Assembly: GCA_945952045.1 (NCBI GenBank)
Contig: CAMFHE010000006.1
Coordinates: forward strand, 108,026 to 172,025
Length of the DNA: 64,000 nucleotides
Direction of reading: 5' to 3'
Source: an uncultured Rhizobium sp.
Lineage (GTDB): Bacteria > Pseudomonadota > Alphaproteobacteria > Rhizobiales > Rhizobiaceae
Shown: positions 1 through 8,331 of the stretch, one piece after another
How positions within the stretch are numbered: position 1 is the stretch's first letter
Layout: every line of letters begins with the position of its first letter
Translations under genes and position numbers: made by a program
The notes under the pieces: model-generated
Told to the model about the DNA's origin: nothing
The model's database searches: none
What the model saw: the letters and a program-made list of their open reading frames with translations, nothing else

Positions 1-1
1 C

Positions 2-901
2 GATCTGGCCGTCCAGGAATTCCAATGGTCGCGCAGCCTTGTGACTGTCCTGTTGCGCTACACGCCGGGCCATTTGGCGAACCTGCCGCCGCGTCTGAAA
101 TTCCAGTTCGTGTTTTCCGAGCTGTGGTATCCGCTGTTTTCGATGTTCATGGCGGTCATGTATCTCATGCCGATCATCGCGCTGACGAGCGGAGACAATC
201 TCGTCGATGTCGGCTATCCGGATTTCGTCATCCATTTCGTGCCGGTTCCGACGGTTCTGATCGCAATTGCCTTCTATCTGCGGTCGCTGGGGCTGTTTCG
301 GCCGAGCGACGCCAAGATCTTCGGCTGGGAAAATGCGGTCTTCCTGCTCGCCCGCTGGCCCTGGTCGCTGGCCGGATCGATCTACGCGGTGCGCGACCGG
401 ATCACCAATTCCTTCGTGGATTTTCGCATCACCCCGAAGGGCGTGCAGGCATCCGCCTTGCCGCCGATGATGGTCCTGCTTCCTTACCTAATCCTGTCGC
501 TCTCATCCGCCGCCGTGGTGCTATGGGTGGCGCAGCCGGGAACGGCGACCGGCTACTACTTCTTCGCCATGATGAATGCGATCGTTTATGCGCTGGTTCT
601 AGCCGTGATCATCATCGGCCATGCCATCGAGAACGGGCGCCGCCTGTTTGCATTCTCGCGACCGGCCATGGCGACCGTCGCGACGTTGATGCTGTCGTTC
701 GGCGCGGCCACCAACGCCGTCTACCAGCGCGGCATGCCGGCGCTGGAGGCAATTTCATACAGCCAGGGCGTCGTTTCCTTCACTGAAACGCGATTTGCCG
801 TCGCCGGGGCCGGCCGTGGCGGCGCGCATCTCAAACTCACCCATTTCAAGCTGACCTGGCGTGGCTTCAACGCCACCAACCGCGAAGGAATTTCCCGATG
901 A
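2..901 (+). CDS. Cellulose-synthase-like family 2 glycosyltransferase, C-terminal part (5' end outside window)
   Basis: The reading frame is open from base 2, so the gene begins left of the window. The first visible residues (QEFQWSRS) look like the Q-x-x-R/Q-W acceptor-binding motif that closes the catalytic domain of processive GT2 synthases. Several hydrophobic segments follow, with the layout of the membrane part of cellulose-synthase-like enzymes, and then a hydrophilic tail. The enzyme would sit in the inner membrane and extrude a polysaccharide. Its stop codon overlaps the start of the UDP-glucose dehydrogenase gene (ATGA), so the two are probably translationally coupled. The sugar donor cannot be told from this fragment. 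From memory, the order GT2, UDP-glucose dehydrogenase, DUF995, GH26 resembles the arabinose-containing polysaccharide (aps) locus of Sinorhizobium meliloti pSymB; this is an inference. Confidence 0.8.
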   Translation, partial: DLAVQEFQWSRSLVTVLLRYTPGHLANLPPRLKFQFVFSELWYPLFSMFMAVMYLMPIIALTSGDNLVDVGYPDFVIHFVPVPTVLIAIAFYLRSLGLFRPSDAKIFGWENAVFLLARWPWSLAGSIYAVRDRITNSFVDFRITPKGVQASALPPMMVLLPYLILSLSSAAVVLWVAQPGTATGYYFFAMMNAIVYALVLAVIIIGHAIENGRRLFAFSRPAMATVATLMLSFGAATNAVYQRGMPALEAISYSQGVVSFTETRFAVAGAGRGGAHLKLTHFKLTWRGFNATNREGISR

Positions 902-2382
902 AAATTGCTGTATTGGGTACGGGTTATGTCGGACTTGTCAGCGGCGCCTGCTTTTCCGCCTGGGGCCATGAGGTGACGGGTGTCGATATCGATCGCGCCC
1001 GCGTCGACAGGCTCAACGCCGGCGACATTCCGATCTTCGAACCGGGGCTTGCCGAATGCGTTCTGGCTTGCAGAGAAGCCGGAAGGCTTGCCTTCACAAC
1101 GGATCTGGCCTTGGCGCTGAAGGATGTCGATATCGTCTTCATCGCGGTCGGCACGCCCGCTGGCCAGCATGACGGCGAAGCCGATCTCTCCTATGTCTTC
1201 GAGGCCGGGCGGCAGATCGCCCGCACCCTGCGCGGGCCAGCCGTGGTTGTCACCAAATCGACCGTCCCGGTCGGGACCGCCGAGCGGCTGGAAGCCGTCA
1301 TGCGCGATGCGGCTCCCAGCGGCGAGTTCGTCGTCGCCTCCAATCCGGAATTCCTGCGCGAAGGATCGGCCCTTGAGGATTTCAACCGGCCCGACCGGGT
1401 GGTCATCGGCTGTGAAGACAGATGGGCCGGCGGGCTTCTGGAAGCTTTATACGCCCCGCTTGCAGCCGAAGGCATCCGGATTGTGACGACAGGCCGGCGC
1501 AGCGCCGAACTGATCAAATATGCCGCGAACGCCTTTCTGGCGACGAAGATCGCCTTCATCAACGAGATGGCCGACCTTTGCGAAAGAGTAAATGCCAATG
1601 TCGAGGATATCGCGCTCGGCATGGGTCTCGATCGGCGGATCGGCGCCGATTTCCTCAAAGCCGGCCCCGGCTATGGCGGGTCCTGCTTCCCGAAGGATAC
1701 GGTTGCGCTGCTGCGCACGGCGCAGGACAGCGGCGTCACGCTACGGCTGGTCGAGCAGACGATTGCCGCCAATACCGCGCGCAAGCATACGCTCGCGCGG
1801 CGTCTGGCCTCCTTGCTGGGCGGCACGCTGCGCGGCAAACACATCGCCGTGCTCGGCCTCACCTTCAAGGCGGAGACGGACGATATGCGCGATGCGCCGG
1901 CGCAAACCCTGATCCGTTGCGCGCTGGAGGCTGGCGCAACCGTCAGCGCCTACGATCCCGCCGGCATGGACAATGCCCGGCAGGTCCTGCCCGAGGCCCA
2001 TTTTGCCGCAGACCCGATCGAATGCGCCACCGGCGCCGATGCGCTGGTGATAATGACGGATTGGGCCTCATTCCGAACGCTCGATCTCGCCCGCGTGGGC
2101 GAAGTCATGCGCCGCCGCGCCATCATGGATCTGCGTGGCCTCTACGATGTCGACCTTCTGGTCAAACAGTATCGCTTCACTGTCGATCGCGTCGGTGCGC
2201 CGCTTCGTTCTCCGGAGCGGGCAAGCCGGATCACCCTCAATGCCCATGCCCGCCGACAGTCTGGCGCTCTTCCTGTTCACAATGGTTTCCGTAACCTCGA
2301 AACATCCGACACGGCGCCCGCCCTGCCCGGTGGTTCGATTCCAAGAGAGGAGTTCGTCAATGATCAAAGTCAGATTATTTAA
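898..2382 (+). CDS. UDP-glucose 6-dehydrogenase with extended C-terminus
   Basis: Oxidises UDP-glucose to UDP-glucuronate with two NAD+, giving precursors for acidic or pentose-containing polysaccharides. The N-terminal Rossmann motif (GTGYVGL, residues 7-13), the TKSTVPVGT segment (about 119-127) and the GGSCFPKD motif with catalytic Cys263 are all present. Length is 494 residues against roughly 430-450 in bacterial homologues. The last 55 or so residues (from about 435) are an unusual, low-complexity-looking extension that runs 23 bases into the next gene. The gene overlaps the upstream glycosyltransferase by four bases and is part of the same operon. It belongs to the Ugd/RkpK/Exo5 group; which of those names applies cannot be decided from the sequence. 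Confidence 0.93.
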   Translation: MKIAVLGTGYVGLVSGACFSAWGHEVTGVDIDRARVDRLNAGDIPIFEPGLAECVLACREAGRLAFTTDLALALKDVDIVFIAVGTPAGQHDGEADLSYVFEAGRQIARTLRGPAVVVTKSTVPVGTAERLEAVMRDAAPSGEFVVASNPEFLREGSALEDFNRPDRVVIGCEDRWAGGLLEALYAPLAAEGIRIVTTGRRSAELIKYAANAFLATKIAFINEMADLCERVNANVEDIALGMGLDRRIGADFLKAGPGYGGSCFPKDTVALLRTAQDSGVTLRLVEQTIAANTARKHTLARRLASLLGGTLRGKHIAVLGLTFKAETDDMRDAPAQTLIRCALEAGATVSAYDPAGMDNARQVLPEAHFAADPIECATGADALVIMTDWASFRTLDLARVGEVMRRRAIMDLRGLYDVDLLVKQYRFTVDRVGAPLRSPERASRITLNAHARRQSGALPVHNGFRNLETSDTAPALPGGSIPREEFVNDQSQII

Positions 2383-2866
2383 GGCGGGCTTCGTCGCGAT
2401 CGCAGGATGCCTGATGATCCTGGGATTGTCCGCGAAGGCCGAGGCGGTGGAGCGATTGCCGAAGAAAACGGTGCCGCTTTCCGCAGAGGAGGTGCGCCGG
2501 ATCTACACCGACAAGACGTGGCAATGGTCTGCCGGCGCCGGCCGCTTCATCGCCAAGGATCGCCGTTTCATCGCCTATTCGGAAGAAGGCGGAAAACCGA
2601 CGATTGCCGAAGGCCGGTGGTTGGTGACCGATCGCGGCCAGTTGTGCATGGATGCGGTCTGGTCGACGCAACAGGACAAGGCCAAGGCCCGCACCTGTTT
2701 TCGCCTCGTCCGCGACCGCGGCACCATCTACCAGCGCCGCGAACCGACCGGCGACTGGTTCGTTTTGCACAGCTTCAAGCCCAAGCCTGACGATGAAGGT
2801 CGCAAGCTGGTCGCGGAGGATACCGTTTCACCCAACATAGCAAGACTCAAACCCGGCATGAAATAG
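2360..2866 (+). CDS. DUF995-like exported protein of a polysaccharide operon
   Basis: A 168-residue protein with an N-terminal hydrophobic signal sequence (about residues 8-27, ending in SAKAEA), so it is probably periplasmic or outer-membrane associated. The mature part begins with a segment about 'adding an S/T-x-x-E-x-x-x-x-Y' and contains TWQW, GAGRFIAKDRRF and GRWLVTDRGQLCMD, which match my memory of the DUF995 family; its function is unknown. The start at 2360 is chosen because AGAGAGGAG precedes it and it directly yields a signal peptide; the longer frame upstream is inside the dehydrogenase gene. It overlaps that gene by 23 bases and is followed 23 bases later by the glycoside hydrolase. 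Two cysteines could form a disulfide. Confidence 0.75.
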   Translation: MIKVRLFKAGFVAIAGCLMILGLSAKAEAVERLPKKTVPLSAEEVRRIYTDKTWQWSAGAGRFIAKDRRFIAYSEEGGKPTIAEGRWLVTDRGQLCMDAVWSTQQDKAKARTCFRLVRDRGTIYQRREPTGDWFVLHSFKPKPDDEGRKLVAEDTVSPNIARLKPGMK

Positions 2867-2889
2867 CCGTCGAGCCGAAGGAGGCAGTC

Positions 2890-3852
2890 ATGAAACGCAA
2901 ATTGGCAAGAGTCCTATTGGCAGGCAGCGCCCTGCTCCTGGTTCCCCTGGGCATGGCGATGACCGGCATGGCCGTTCTGCCGGCGCTCGCGCAGGATTCG
3001 ACCAAGCCGATGATGGTGGTGGACAAGAAACCCGTCATCCATCCCGGCGAAGTGAAGTTCGGCGCCTACGACCCCCATGGGGATTTCAGCACCCAGACCA
3101 ATCTCGACACCGAAGGCCTGTTCCTTCCCTGGGAAGACGTGGATCTGGATACGCTGCATGTCGCCGACGATTACGCCGTCAAGCGCGGCCGCAAACTGTT
3201 GATTACCATCGAACCCTGGTCGTGGAACGAGGACTGGCGGCTGACATCCGAACAGCTTCGGGCCAAGATGATGGCCGGCGAATATGACGGCAACATCAAG
3301 GCGATCTCGAAGATCGTCGCAACGCTGAAAAGCCCCGTCATCATCCGCTGGGGCCAGGAAATGGAAGACAAGTCGGGCCGCTTCTCCTGGTCCAACTGGC
3401 CGGCCAAGGATTACATTTCCGCCTACAAGCACGTCGCCGACCAGTTCCGCAAGGACCGGCCGGATGTGCAGATCATGTGGTCGCCGAAAGGCGAGGAAGG
3501 CTTGGACAAATACTATCCCGGCGACAATTACGTCGATCTTGTCGGGCTCTCGGTCTTCGGCTACCAGCCCTTCGACCAGCGCGTCTTCGGTGGCCCGCGC
3601 AGTTTCGCCCAGGCGTTGCAGCCCGGATACGATCGGGTCAAGCAGTTCCAGAAGCCGATCTGGGTGGCCGAACTCGGCTATGAGGGTGACGCGCAATACA
3701 TGCAGCCGTGGATCAATACGGTGACCGCCAAGAATTCGAGCTTCCCGGCTCTGCAGGAGGTGGTCTATTTCAATGACCGTGAAATTCAGGCATGGCCGTA
3801 CGGCCTCGGCCATCCGAACTGGCGCGTCCATAAGGAAATTACCGAGAACTGA
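2890..3852 (+). CDS. Secreted GH26-like glycoside hydrolase
   Basis: A 320-residue protein with a signal peptide (hydrophobic core about residues 8-32, likely cleavage near Ala34). The mature domain has the layout of clan GH-A family 26 enzymes (beta-mannanase/endoglucanase H type): an acid/base Glu157 in RWGQE and a nucleophile Glu261 in WVAELG, with YDPHGD near the N-terminus. In polysaccharide operons such enzymes usually trim or release the chain during secretion rather than serving nutrition. The start follows a GGAGG ribosome site (AAGGAGGCAGTC before the ATG) and the gene is the last of the operon. Small hairpins lie just after the stop (3851-3866 and 3876-3902) without a clear T-run. 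Substrate is unknown. Confidence 0.8.
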   Translation: MKRKLARVLLAGSALLLVPLGMAMTGMAVLPALAQDSTKPMMVVDKKPVIHPGEVKFGAYDPHGDFSTQTNLDTEGLFLPWEDVDLDTLHVADDYAVKRGRKLLITIEPWSWNEDWRLTSEQLRAKMMAGEYDGNIKAISKIVATLKSPVIIRWGQEMEDKSGRFSWSNWPAKDYISAYKHVADQFRKDRPDVQIMWSPKGEEGLDKYYPGDNYVDLVGLSVFGYQPFDQRVFGGPRSFAQALQPGYDRVKQFQKPIWVAELGYEGDAQYMQPWINTVTAKNSSFPALQEVVYFNDREIQAWPYGLGHPNWRVHKEITEN

Positions 3853-3982
3853 TGCCGTCAGGCATCCAGCATTTACTGCCCGATTCGATGGCGACCGGGC
3901 AGCCGGGACGAAGCAGCCAGGCAACGACCGGTTTCACGACGGAGGAAACCTTCATTGCCGGCTGCGTCGGTCTTGGTTTGCG

Positions 3983-4936
3983 TTATCGCCGCTTGACGCC
4001 CGGAAGCACGCACAGCATTTCGAACAGCAGGTTTGCGGCGGTGATTGCCGTATTGCCTGCGGGATCGTAGGGCGGCGAGACTTCGACGAGGTCGCAACCG
4101 ACAAGGTTCAGACCCCAGCAGCCACGGATGATTTCCAGTGCCTGGATCGTGTTCAGGCCGCCGATTTCCGGTGTGCCGGTCCCTGGCGCGATGGAAGGAT
4201 CGAGGCTGTCGATGTCATAGGTCAGATAGACCGGGCCATCGCCCATCTGGGCGCGGACTTCTTCCATCAGCGGCGTCAGCGACTTGTGCCAGCACTCTTC
4301 GGCCTGGACGACGCGGAAACCCTGCTCGCGCGACCAGTCGAAGTCGTCGGCGGCATAACCCGTGCCACGCAGGCCGATCTGGATGCAGCGCTTCGTATCG
4401 AGCACGCCGGCCTCGACGGCGCGGCGGAAGGGCGTGCCATGGGCGATCGGCTCACCGAACATATGCTCGTTGATATCGGCATGGGCATCGACATGGATCA
4501 GGCCGACGGGGCCGTATTTCTCGGCCATTGCGCGCAGGATCGGATAGGACAGCGTGTGATCGCCGCCGAGCGTCAGGGGACGGCAGCCATCCTTGATGAT
4601 GTCGCGATAGGCGTTGGTGATGATGTCGATGCACTTCGGCAGGTTGAAGGTATCGATGGCGACGTCGCCGATATCGGCGACCTGAAGGCTTTCGAAGGGT
4701 GCCGCGCGCGTCGCCATGTTATAGGGGCGGATCATGCAGCTTTCGGTGCGGATCTGGCGCGGCCCGAACCGCGTGCCCGGCCGGTTGGAGGTGCCGATAT
4801 CCATGGGGATGCCGACGAAGCAGGCATCGAGCCCTTCGGTGTTGGCCTGGGTCGGCAGGCGCATCATCGTTGCCGGGCCGCCAAAACGGGGCATATCATT
4901 GCCGCCGAGCGGCTGGTTGAAGGATTTTTCAGTCAT
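3983..4936 (-). CDS. speB: Agmatinase/guanidinobutyrase-family ureohydrolase
   Basis: A manganese ureohydrolase that releases urea from a guanidino compound such as agmatine. The metal ligands of the arginase fold are all visible: His127 in GGDHTLS, Asp150/His152/Asp154 in DAHAD, and Asp241/Asp243 in YDIDSLDP. The protein is 317 residues, normal for the family. The start at 4936 is preferred over a longer frame because an almost perfect GGAGGT site lies seven bases before it and the extra upstream residues do not look coding. It is transcribed leftward, alone, and convergent with the hydrolase gene. Agmatinase, guanidinobutyrase and related amidinohydrolases cannot be separated by eye, so the gene symbol is provisional. 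Confidence 0.88.
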   Translation of the reverse strand: MTEKSFNQPLGGNDMPRFGGPATMMRLPTQANTEGLDACFVGIPMDIGTSNRPGTRFGPRQIRTESCMIRPYNMATRAAPFESLQVADIGDVAIDTFNLPKCIDIITNAYRDIIKDGCRPLTLGGDHTLSYPILRAMAEKYGPVGLIHVDAHADINEHMFGEPIAHGTPFRRAVEAGVLDTKRCIQIGLRGTGYAADDFDWSREQGFRVVQAEECWHKSLTPLMEEVRAQMGDGPVYLTYDIDSLDPSIAPGTGTPEIGGLNTIQALEIIRGCWGLNLVGCDLVEVSPPYDPAGNTAITAANLLFEMLCVLPGVKRR

Positions 4937-5147
4937 TTTTACCTCCGGATAGGCAGGAACCGCGCAAAACAGGCCGATTTTTCCCGAATGTGAGTCGTAA
5001 GACGAAACAGAAGCGTTATCGTCGTGCCGACCTTCACTCGTCAAGGCAAACCACGCTGCTTCGCGCGGACGTCTGCGGCCATCCGGCGATCGATCTTGAA
5101 ACGACGCGTCTCTCCTCGGGGAAAGGACGCGCCGTAGAGCCAGAAAA

Positions 5148-5801
5148 TCAGGCGACGGACTTCATCGGCGATGCGTCTTCGGCCTCCTGGCGCCGGCGAT
5201 AGGCGATCAGGTCTTCGATGGTGACGATCAGCAGGCCATGCTTCTGCGCATAGATCTCGAGCTGCGGCAGGCGGGCCATTGTGCCGTCGTCATTGGCGAT
5301 TTCGCAGATGACGCCGGCCGGCGCGAAGCCTGCAAGACGGGAGAATTCCACGGCCGCTTCGGTGTGACCCGGACGGGCGAGCACGCCGCCCGGATTGGAG
5401 CGCAGCGGGAAGATGTGGCCGGGGCGAGCGAAATCGGCGGGCTTTGCCTTGTCGTCCACCAGCGCGCGAACCGTGATCGCCCGGTCGGAGGCGGAAATGC
5501 CGGTGGTCGTACCGTGCAGATAATCGACGGAGACCGTGAAGGCGGTCTTCAGGGATTCGGTGTTGTTGACGACCATCAGGGGGATGTCGAGTTCGTCGAG
5601 CCGTTCGCCGGTCATCGGCATGCAGATCAGGCCGCGGGCATGGTTCATCATGAAGGCGATGTGTTCCGGCGTCACGGCATCCGCCGCCACCACGATATCG
5701 CCTTCGTTTTCGCGGCTTTCGTCGTCGACGACGATAATCATCTCGCCGCGCTTGATGGCGGCAATCGCGTCTTCGATCTTGGAAATGGTCATGTCTTTCA
5801 T
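5148..5801 (-). CDS. ribB: 3,4-dihydroxy-2-butanone-4-phosphate synthase (riboflavin synthesis)
   Basis: Converts ribulose 5-phosphate to 3,4-dihydroxy-2-butanone 4-phosphate plus formate, one branch of riboflavin synthesis. The 217-residue protein shows the acidic metal and substrate loop [10 protein letters not shown] (residues 26-35), [13 protein letters not shown], and the RPGHIFPL and HTEAAVE motifs. It has no GTP cyclohydrolase II domain, so it is a single-function RibB rather than RibBA. The gene stands alone and is preceded by an FMN riboswitch about 110 bases upstream, so it is expected to be turned down when flavin is abundant. There is no other riboflavin gene in the window. Confidence 0.96.
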   Translation of the reverse strand: MKDMTISKIEDAIAAIKRGEMIIVVDDESRENEGDIVVAADAVTPEHIAFMMNHARGLICMPMTGERLDELDIPLMVVNNTESLKTAFTVSVDYLHGTTTGISASDRAITVRALVDDKAKPADFARPGHIFPLRSNPGGVLARPGHTEAAVEFSRLAGFAPAGVICEIANDDGTMARLPQLEIYAQKHGLLIVTIEDLIAYRRRQEAEDASPMKSVA

Positions 5802-5913
5802 AGCCTTTCAAGGGTTGAGCCGGAAACCAGGCCTGTTCGTCATCCGGTTTCCCGGAAACGTCCCTTGGGCGAACAAGCATCGACGCCATCCGACAGGAAG
5901 GCGGTCGCCGCGT

Positions 5914-6059
5914 TGCTCTCTTCCATCCGGACTATACCGTCGGCTCCGGCATCGCACCGGATCTGCTGACCTTCTGACCGGCAGTACCGGACAAAAGCGC
6001 TCGCGGGCTCCGGGATGTCTCCCGATACCGCCGGTGGGGAATTGCACCCCGCCCTGAGA
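5914..6059 (-). promoter_or_regulatory. FMN riboswitch (RFN element) controlling ribB
   Basis: Read on the minus strand, the region contains the classic RFN blocks in order: CTCAGGGCGGGGTG, AATTCCCCACCGGCGGTA, AGCCCGCGAGCG, GGTCAGCAGATCCGGTG, CCGGAGCCGACGGT and AGTCCGGATGGAAGAGAG. These form the conserved multi-stem aptamer. It lies in the ribB leader; a T-rich terminator is not obvious after it, so control may be at translation initiation. The three-way match of ligand, gene and conserved blocks makes this call strong. Confidence 0.96.
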
Positions 6060-6151
6060 ACATTGAAAAGATAAGGTATGGAGGGGGCGAAACGCAAGAC
6101 CCCGCACAAGGAAACAGCCGTGAACGCTGCGTTGCGGTTTGCACGACGAAC

Positions 6152-6185
6152 AAAAAAGCCCTCCCCGGCGCTGGCCAGGGAGGGC
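6152..6185 (-). terminator. Rho-independent terminator after the CUT2 operon
   Basis: On the minus strand an eight-base GC stem (GCCCTCCC/GGGAGGGC) is followed by a run of six T. It lies about 20 bases beyond the stop codon of the leftward binding-protein gene and before the ribB leader. Confidence 0.85.
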
Positions 6186-6204
6186 GATTGACGAGATCGG
6201 CCGA

Positions 6205-7311
6205 TCAGAAGTCGAACTGGCCGATATTCTCCTTGTTGAAGACGAAGGGCGAGCCGAGCAGCACTTCGGAACCGTTGATGATCTTCAACTCGCCGAGCTT
6301 GCCGGCCTTGACCGAGGTGGCGCCGGACTTCAGGTCGCCATCCGCAACGGCGCGCAGCACGTAAGCCGCGGCATAGCCGAGATCGACGGGATTCCAGAGA
6401 ACGACAGACTTGACGCAGCCCGATTCGACATAGGGCTTCATCGCGTTCGGCGTTGCGAGACCGACGACGGCAACCTTGCCGCACTTGCCGGCCTGGGTGA
6501 CGGCATCGGCGGAAGCCGGGGTCGCGACGCTGGTCATGCCGACGATGCCCTTGAGCTCGTCGCCATACTTGTTGATCAGCGTATTGGCCTGGTTGAAGGA
6601 CAGGATGTTGTCTTCCTGCGCTTCGACGGTTTCCAGCCACTTCATCTTCGGATGGCACTTGGCCTGGTAGGCGCCCATTTCGGCGATCCAGCGGGCCTGG
6701 TTCGGCGTGGTGAAGGTCGAGGTCACGATGGCGAAGCCGCCGTCTTCACCGACTTCGGCGGCGAGATTGTCGATGACCGACTTGGCGATGCCGTTGAACT
6801 CGGCCTGGTTGACGAACCACTGGCGGGCATCCGGCGTCGAGTTGGCGTCGTAGCCGACGACGTCGATCCCGGCGGCAAGCGCCTTCTTCAGCACGGGCGC
6901 GATGGCGACCGGGTCGTTGGCGGCAAACAGAATGCCATCGACGCCGCTGGTGATGTAGTTGTCGATCAGGGTGATCTGGTCGTCGATGTTGGCCTTGGTC
7001 GGACCGTCGGTCTTGGCTTCCATCGTCTTCATTTCAGCGGCGGCGTCGGCAATGCCCTTGGACGTCGCGTTGAAATAGCCGATGCCGACCAGCTTCGGCA
7101 CGTCGACGACCTTGATCGTCTTGCCCTTGCGATCCGGTGCATTCGTGGTCTGGCCACCGTCATAGGGCTTGGCCGCGACTTCGCCGGCCGTGCCGTCGCA
7201 GGCGAGCGGATTGGTCGGCAGGTCGTCGCCGCCGGTCCAGGGCGACTGGGCATGGGCGAAGCTTGCCGAAAGCGACAGGCTCACGAAGCTGGCGAGAATG
7301 ATCTTCTTCAT
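6205..7311 (-). CDS. Rhamnose/AI-2-type sugar ABC transporter, periplasmic binding protein
   Basis: A 368-residue periplasmic binding protein of the CUT2 class, with a signal peptide (hydrophobic core residues 3-18, likely cleaved after AHA at 21). The fold is that of RbsB/RhaS/LsrB proteins: VPKLVGIGYFNATSKG near the start of the mature domain, GVDGILFAANDP, and VVGYDANS in the middle. GIGYF and the length of about 340 mature residues favour the rhamnose (RhaS) or autoinducer-2 (LsrB) branch over ribose. The start at 7311 gives the signal peptide directly. It is the last gene of a leftward operon (ATPase, two permeases, binding protein) and is followed by a terminator. The ligand is not determined. 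Confidence 0.9.
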   Translation of the reverse strand: MKKIILASFVSLSLSASFAHAQSPWTGGDDLPTNPLACDGTAGEVAAKPYDGGQTTNAPDRKGKTIKVVDVPKLVGIGYFNATSKGIADAAAEMKTMEAKTDGPTKANIDDQITLIDNYITSGVDGILFAANDPVAIAPVLKKALAAGIDVVGYDANSTPDARQWFVNQAEFNGIAKSVIDNLAAEVGEDGGFAIVTSTFTTPNQARWIAEMGAYQAKCHPKMKWLETVEAQEDNILSFNQANTLINKYGDELKGIVGMTSVATPASADAVTQAGKCGKVAVVGLATPNAMKPYVESGCVKSVVLWNPVDLGYAAAYVLRAVADGDLKSGATSVKAGKLGELKIINGSEVLLGSPFVFNKENIGQFDF

Positions 7312-7381
7312 GCTGTTCTTCCTCCACGTTTTATAAAGCGCATCCGCCGGTCTCCTTCGGCAAGGCGGGCGCCGTCTTCCT

Positions 7382-8320
7382 CTACCGGTTGCCATTCCGG
7401 TGAACGATGTTGCTGATCAGGATCGTGACGATGAGCACGACGCCGATCAGAACGATGGTGCCGTCGCCCTTGACGCCGGCAAGCGACAGGCCGTTCTTCA
7501 GGGCCTGGATCAGGATGAGGCCAAGCACGGTGCCTGCAATCGTGCCCCGTCCGCCAAAGATCGACGTTCCTCCCAGAACGACGGCGGTAATGGCATCCAG
7601 CTCCAGACCCGTTCCCATGTCCGAGCGCGTGGTCGAGACGCGCGACACCAGAATGACACCGGCAACCGCTGCGGCAAAGCCCGAAGCCGTGTAGATGGCG
7701 AGCTTGGCGCGATCGACCGGCAGACCTGAAAAGCGGGCGGCGATCTCGTTATTGCCGATGGCATAGACCGTGCGCCCCCAGCGCGTCAGGCCGAGCACGA
7801 TGGCCGCGACGATGGCCGTCGCCACAAGCAGCCAGAGCTGTGTCGGCACGCCGAGCACATTGCCTTGTCCGAGAATATAGAACCACTCCGGATAACCGCG
7901 CACCGAGCGCGCCTGGCTGATGCCTTCCGCAAGGCCGCGATAGAGCGCCAGCGTCGCCAGCGTCGCGATCAGCGGCGGCACGTTGAAGCGGGTGATGATC
8001 AAACCGTTGGCGAAACCGCCGAATGTGCCGCAGGCGATGGCTGCAAGCGCAGCGAGCGGCAGCGGCAGGCCGACCGATTGCCAGAAGACACCGGTCAGGA
8101 TCGCCGTCAGGCCAATGATCGAACCGACCGAGAGATCGATGCCGCCGGTGGCGATGACGAAAGTCATCAGGATCGCCACCAACCCGACCTCGGTCATCAA
8201 CCGGCCCTGGTTCAGGAGGTTGTCGACGGTGAAGAAGCGATCGGACTGATAGGCGAGGATGCCGAGAACGATGACGACAAGCACCGCCAGGATGGTTTCG
8301 TGACGCAGGAAACGTTTCAT
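7382..8320 (-). CDS. CUT2 sugar ABC transporter permease (RhaQ/LsrD-like)
   Basis: An inner-membrane permease of about 312 residues in the BPD_transp_2 family. It has eight to ten hydrophobic segments, the TGGIDLSVGS signature after the third segment, and GGTSIFGGRGTIAGTVLG near the C-terminus, all standard for ribose/rhamnose-type importers. Two adjacent ATG codons (8323 and 8320) follow AAGGAG; the second has the better spacing. The gene is 11 bases from the upstream permease, and the two presumably form the heterodimeric membrane pore served by the ATPase at 9324-10844. A 70-base gap with no terminator separates it from the binding-protein gene. Confidence 0.92.
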   Translation of the reverse strand: MKRFLRHETILAVLVVIVLGILAYQSDRFFTVDNLLNQGRLMTEVGLVAILMTFVIATGGIDLSVGSIIGLTAILTGVFWQSVGLPLPLAALAAIACGTFGGFANGLIITRFNVPPLIATLATLALYRGLAEGISQARSVRGYPEWFYILGQGNVLGVPTQLWLLVATAIVAAIVLGLTRWGRTVYAIGNNEIAARFSGLPVDRAKLAIYTASGFAAAVAGVILVSRVSTTRSDMGTGLELDAITAVVLGGTSIFGGRGTIAGTVLGLILIQALKNGLSLAGVKGDGTIVLIGVVLIVTILISNIVHRNGNR

Positions 8321-8331
8321 CATCCGGCTCC

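Noticed and set aside
2135..2359. Longer N-terminus for the DUF995 protein
   Set aside because: It lies within the dehydrogenase gene and would bury the signal peptide; a good ribosome site precedes 2360.
3876..3902. Seven-base hairpin CTGCCCG/CGGGCAG as terminator between the hydrolase and agmatinase genes
   Set aside because: Short stem, long loop and no T-run on either strand; not strong enough to call.
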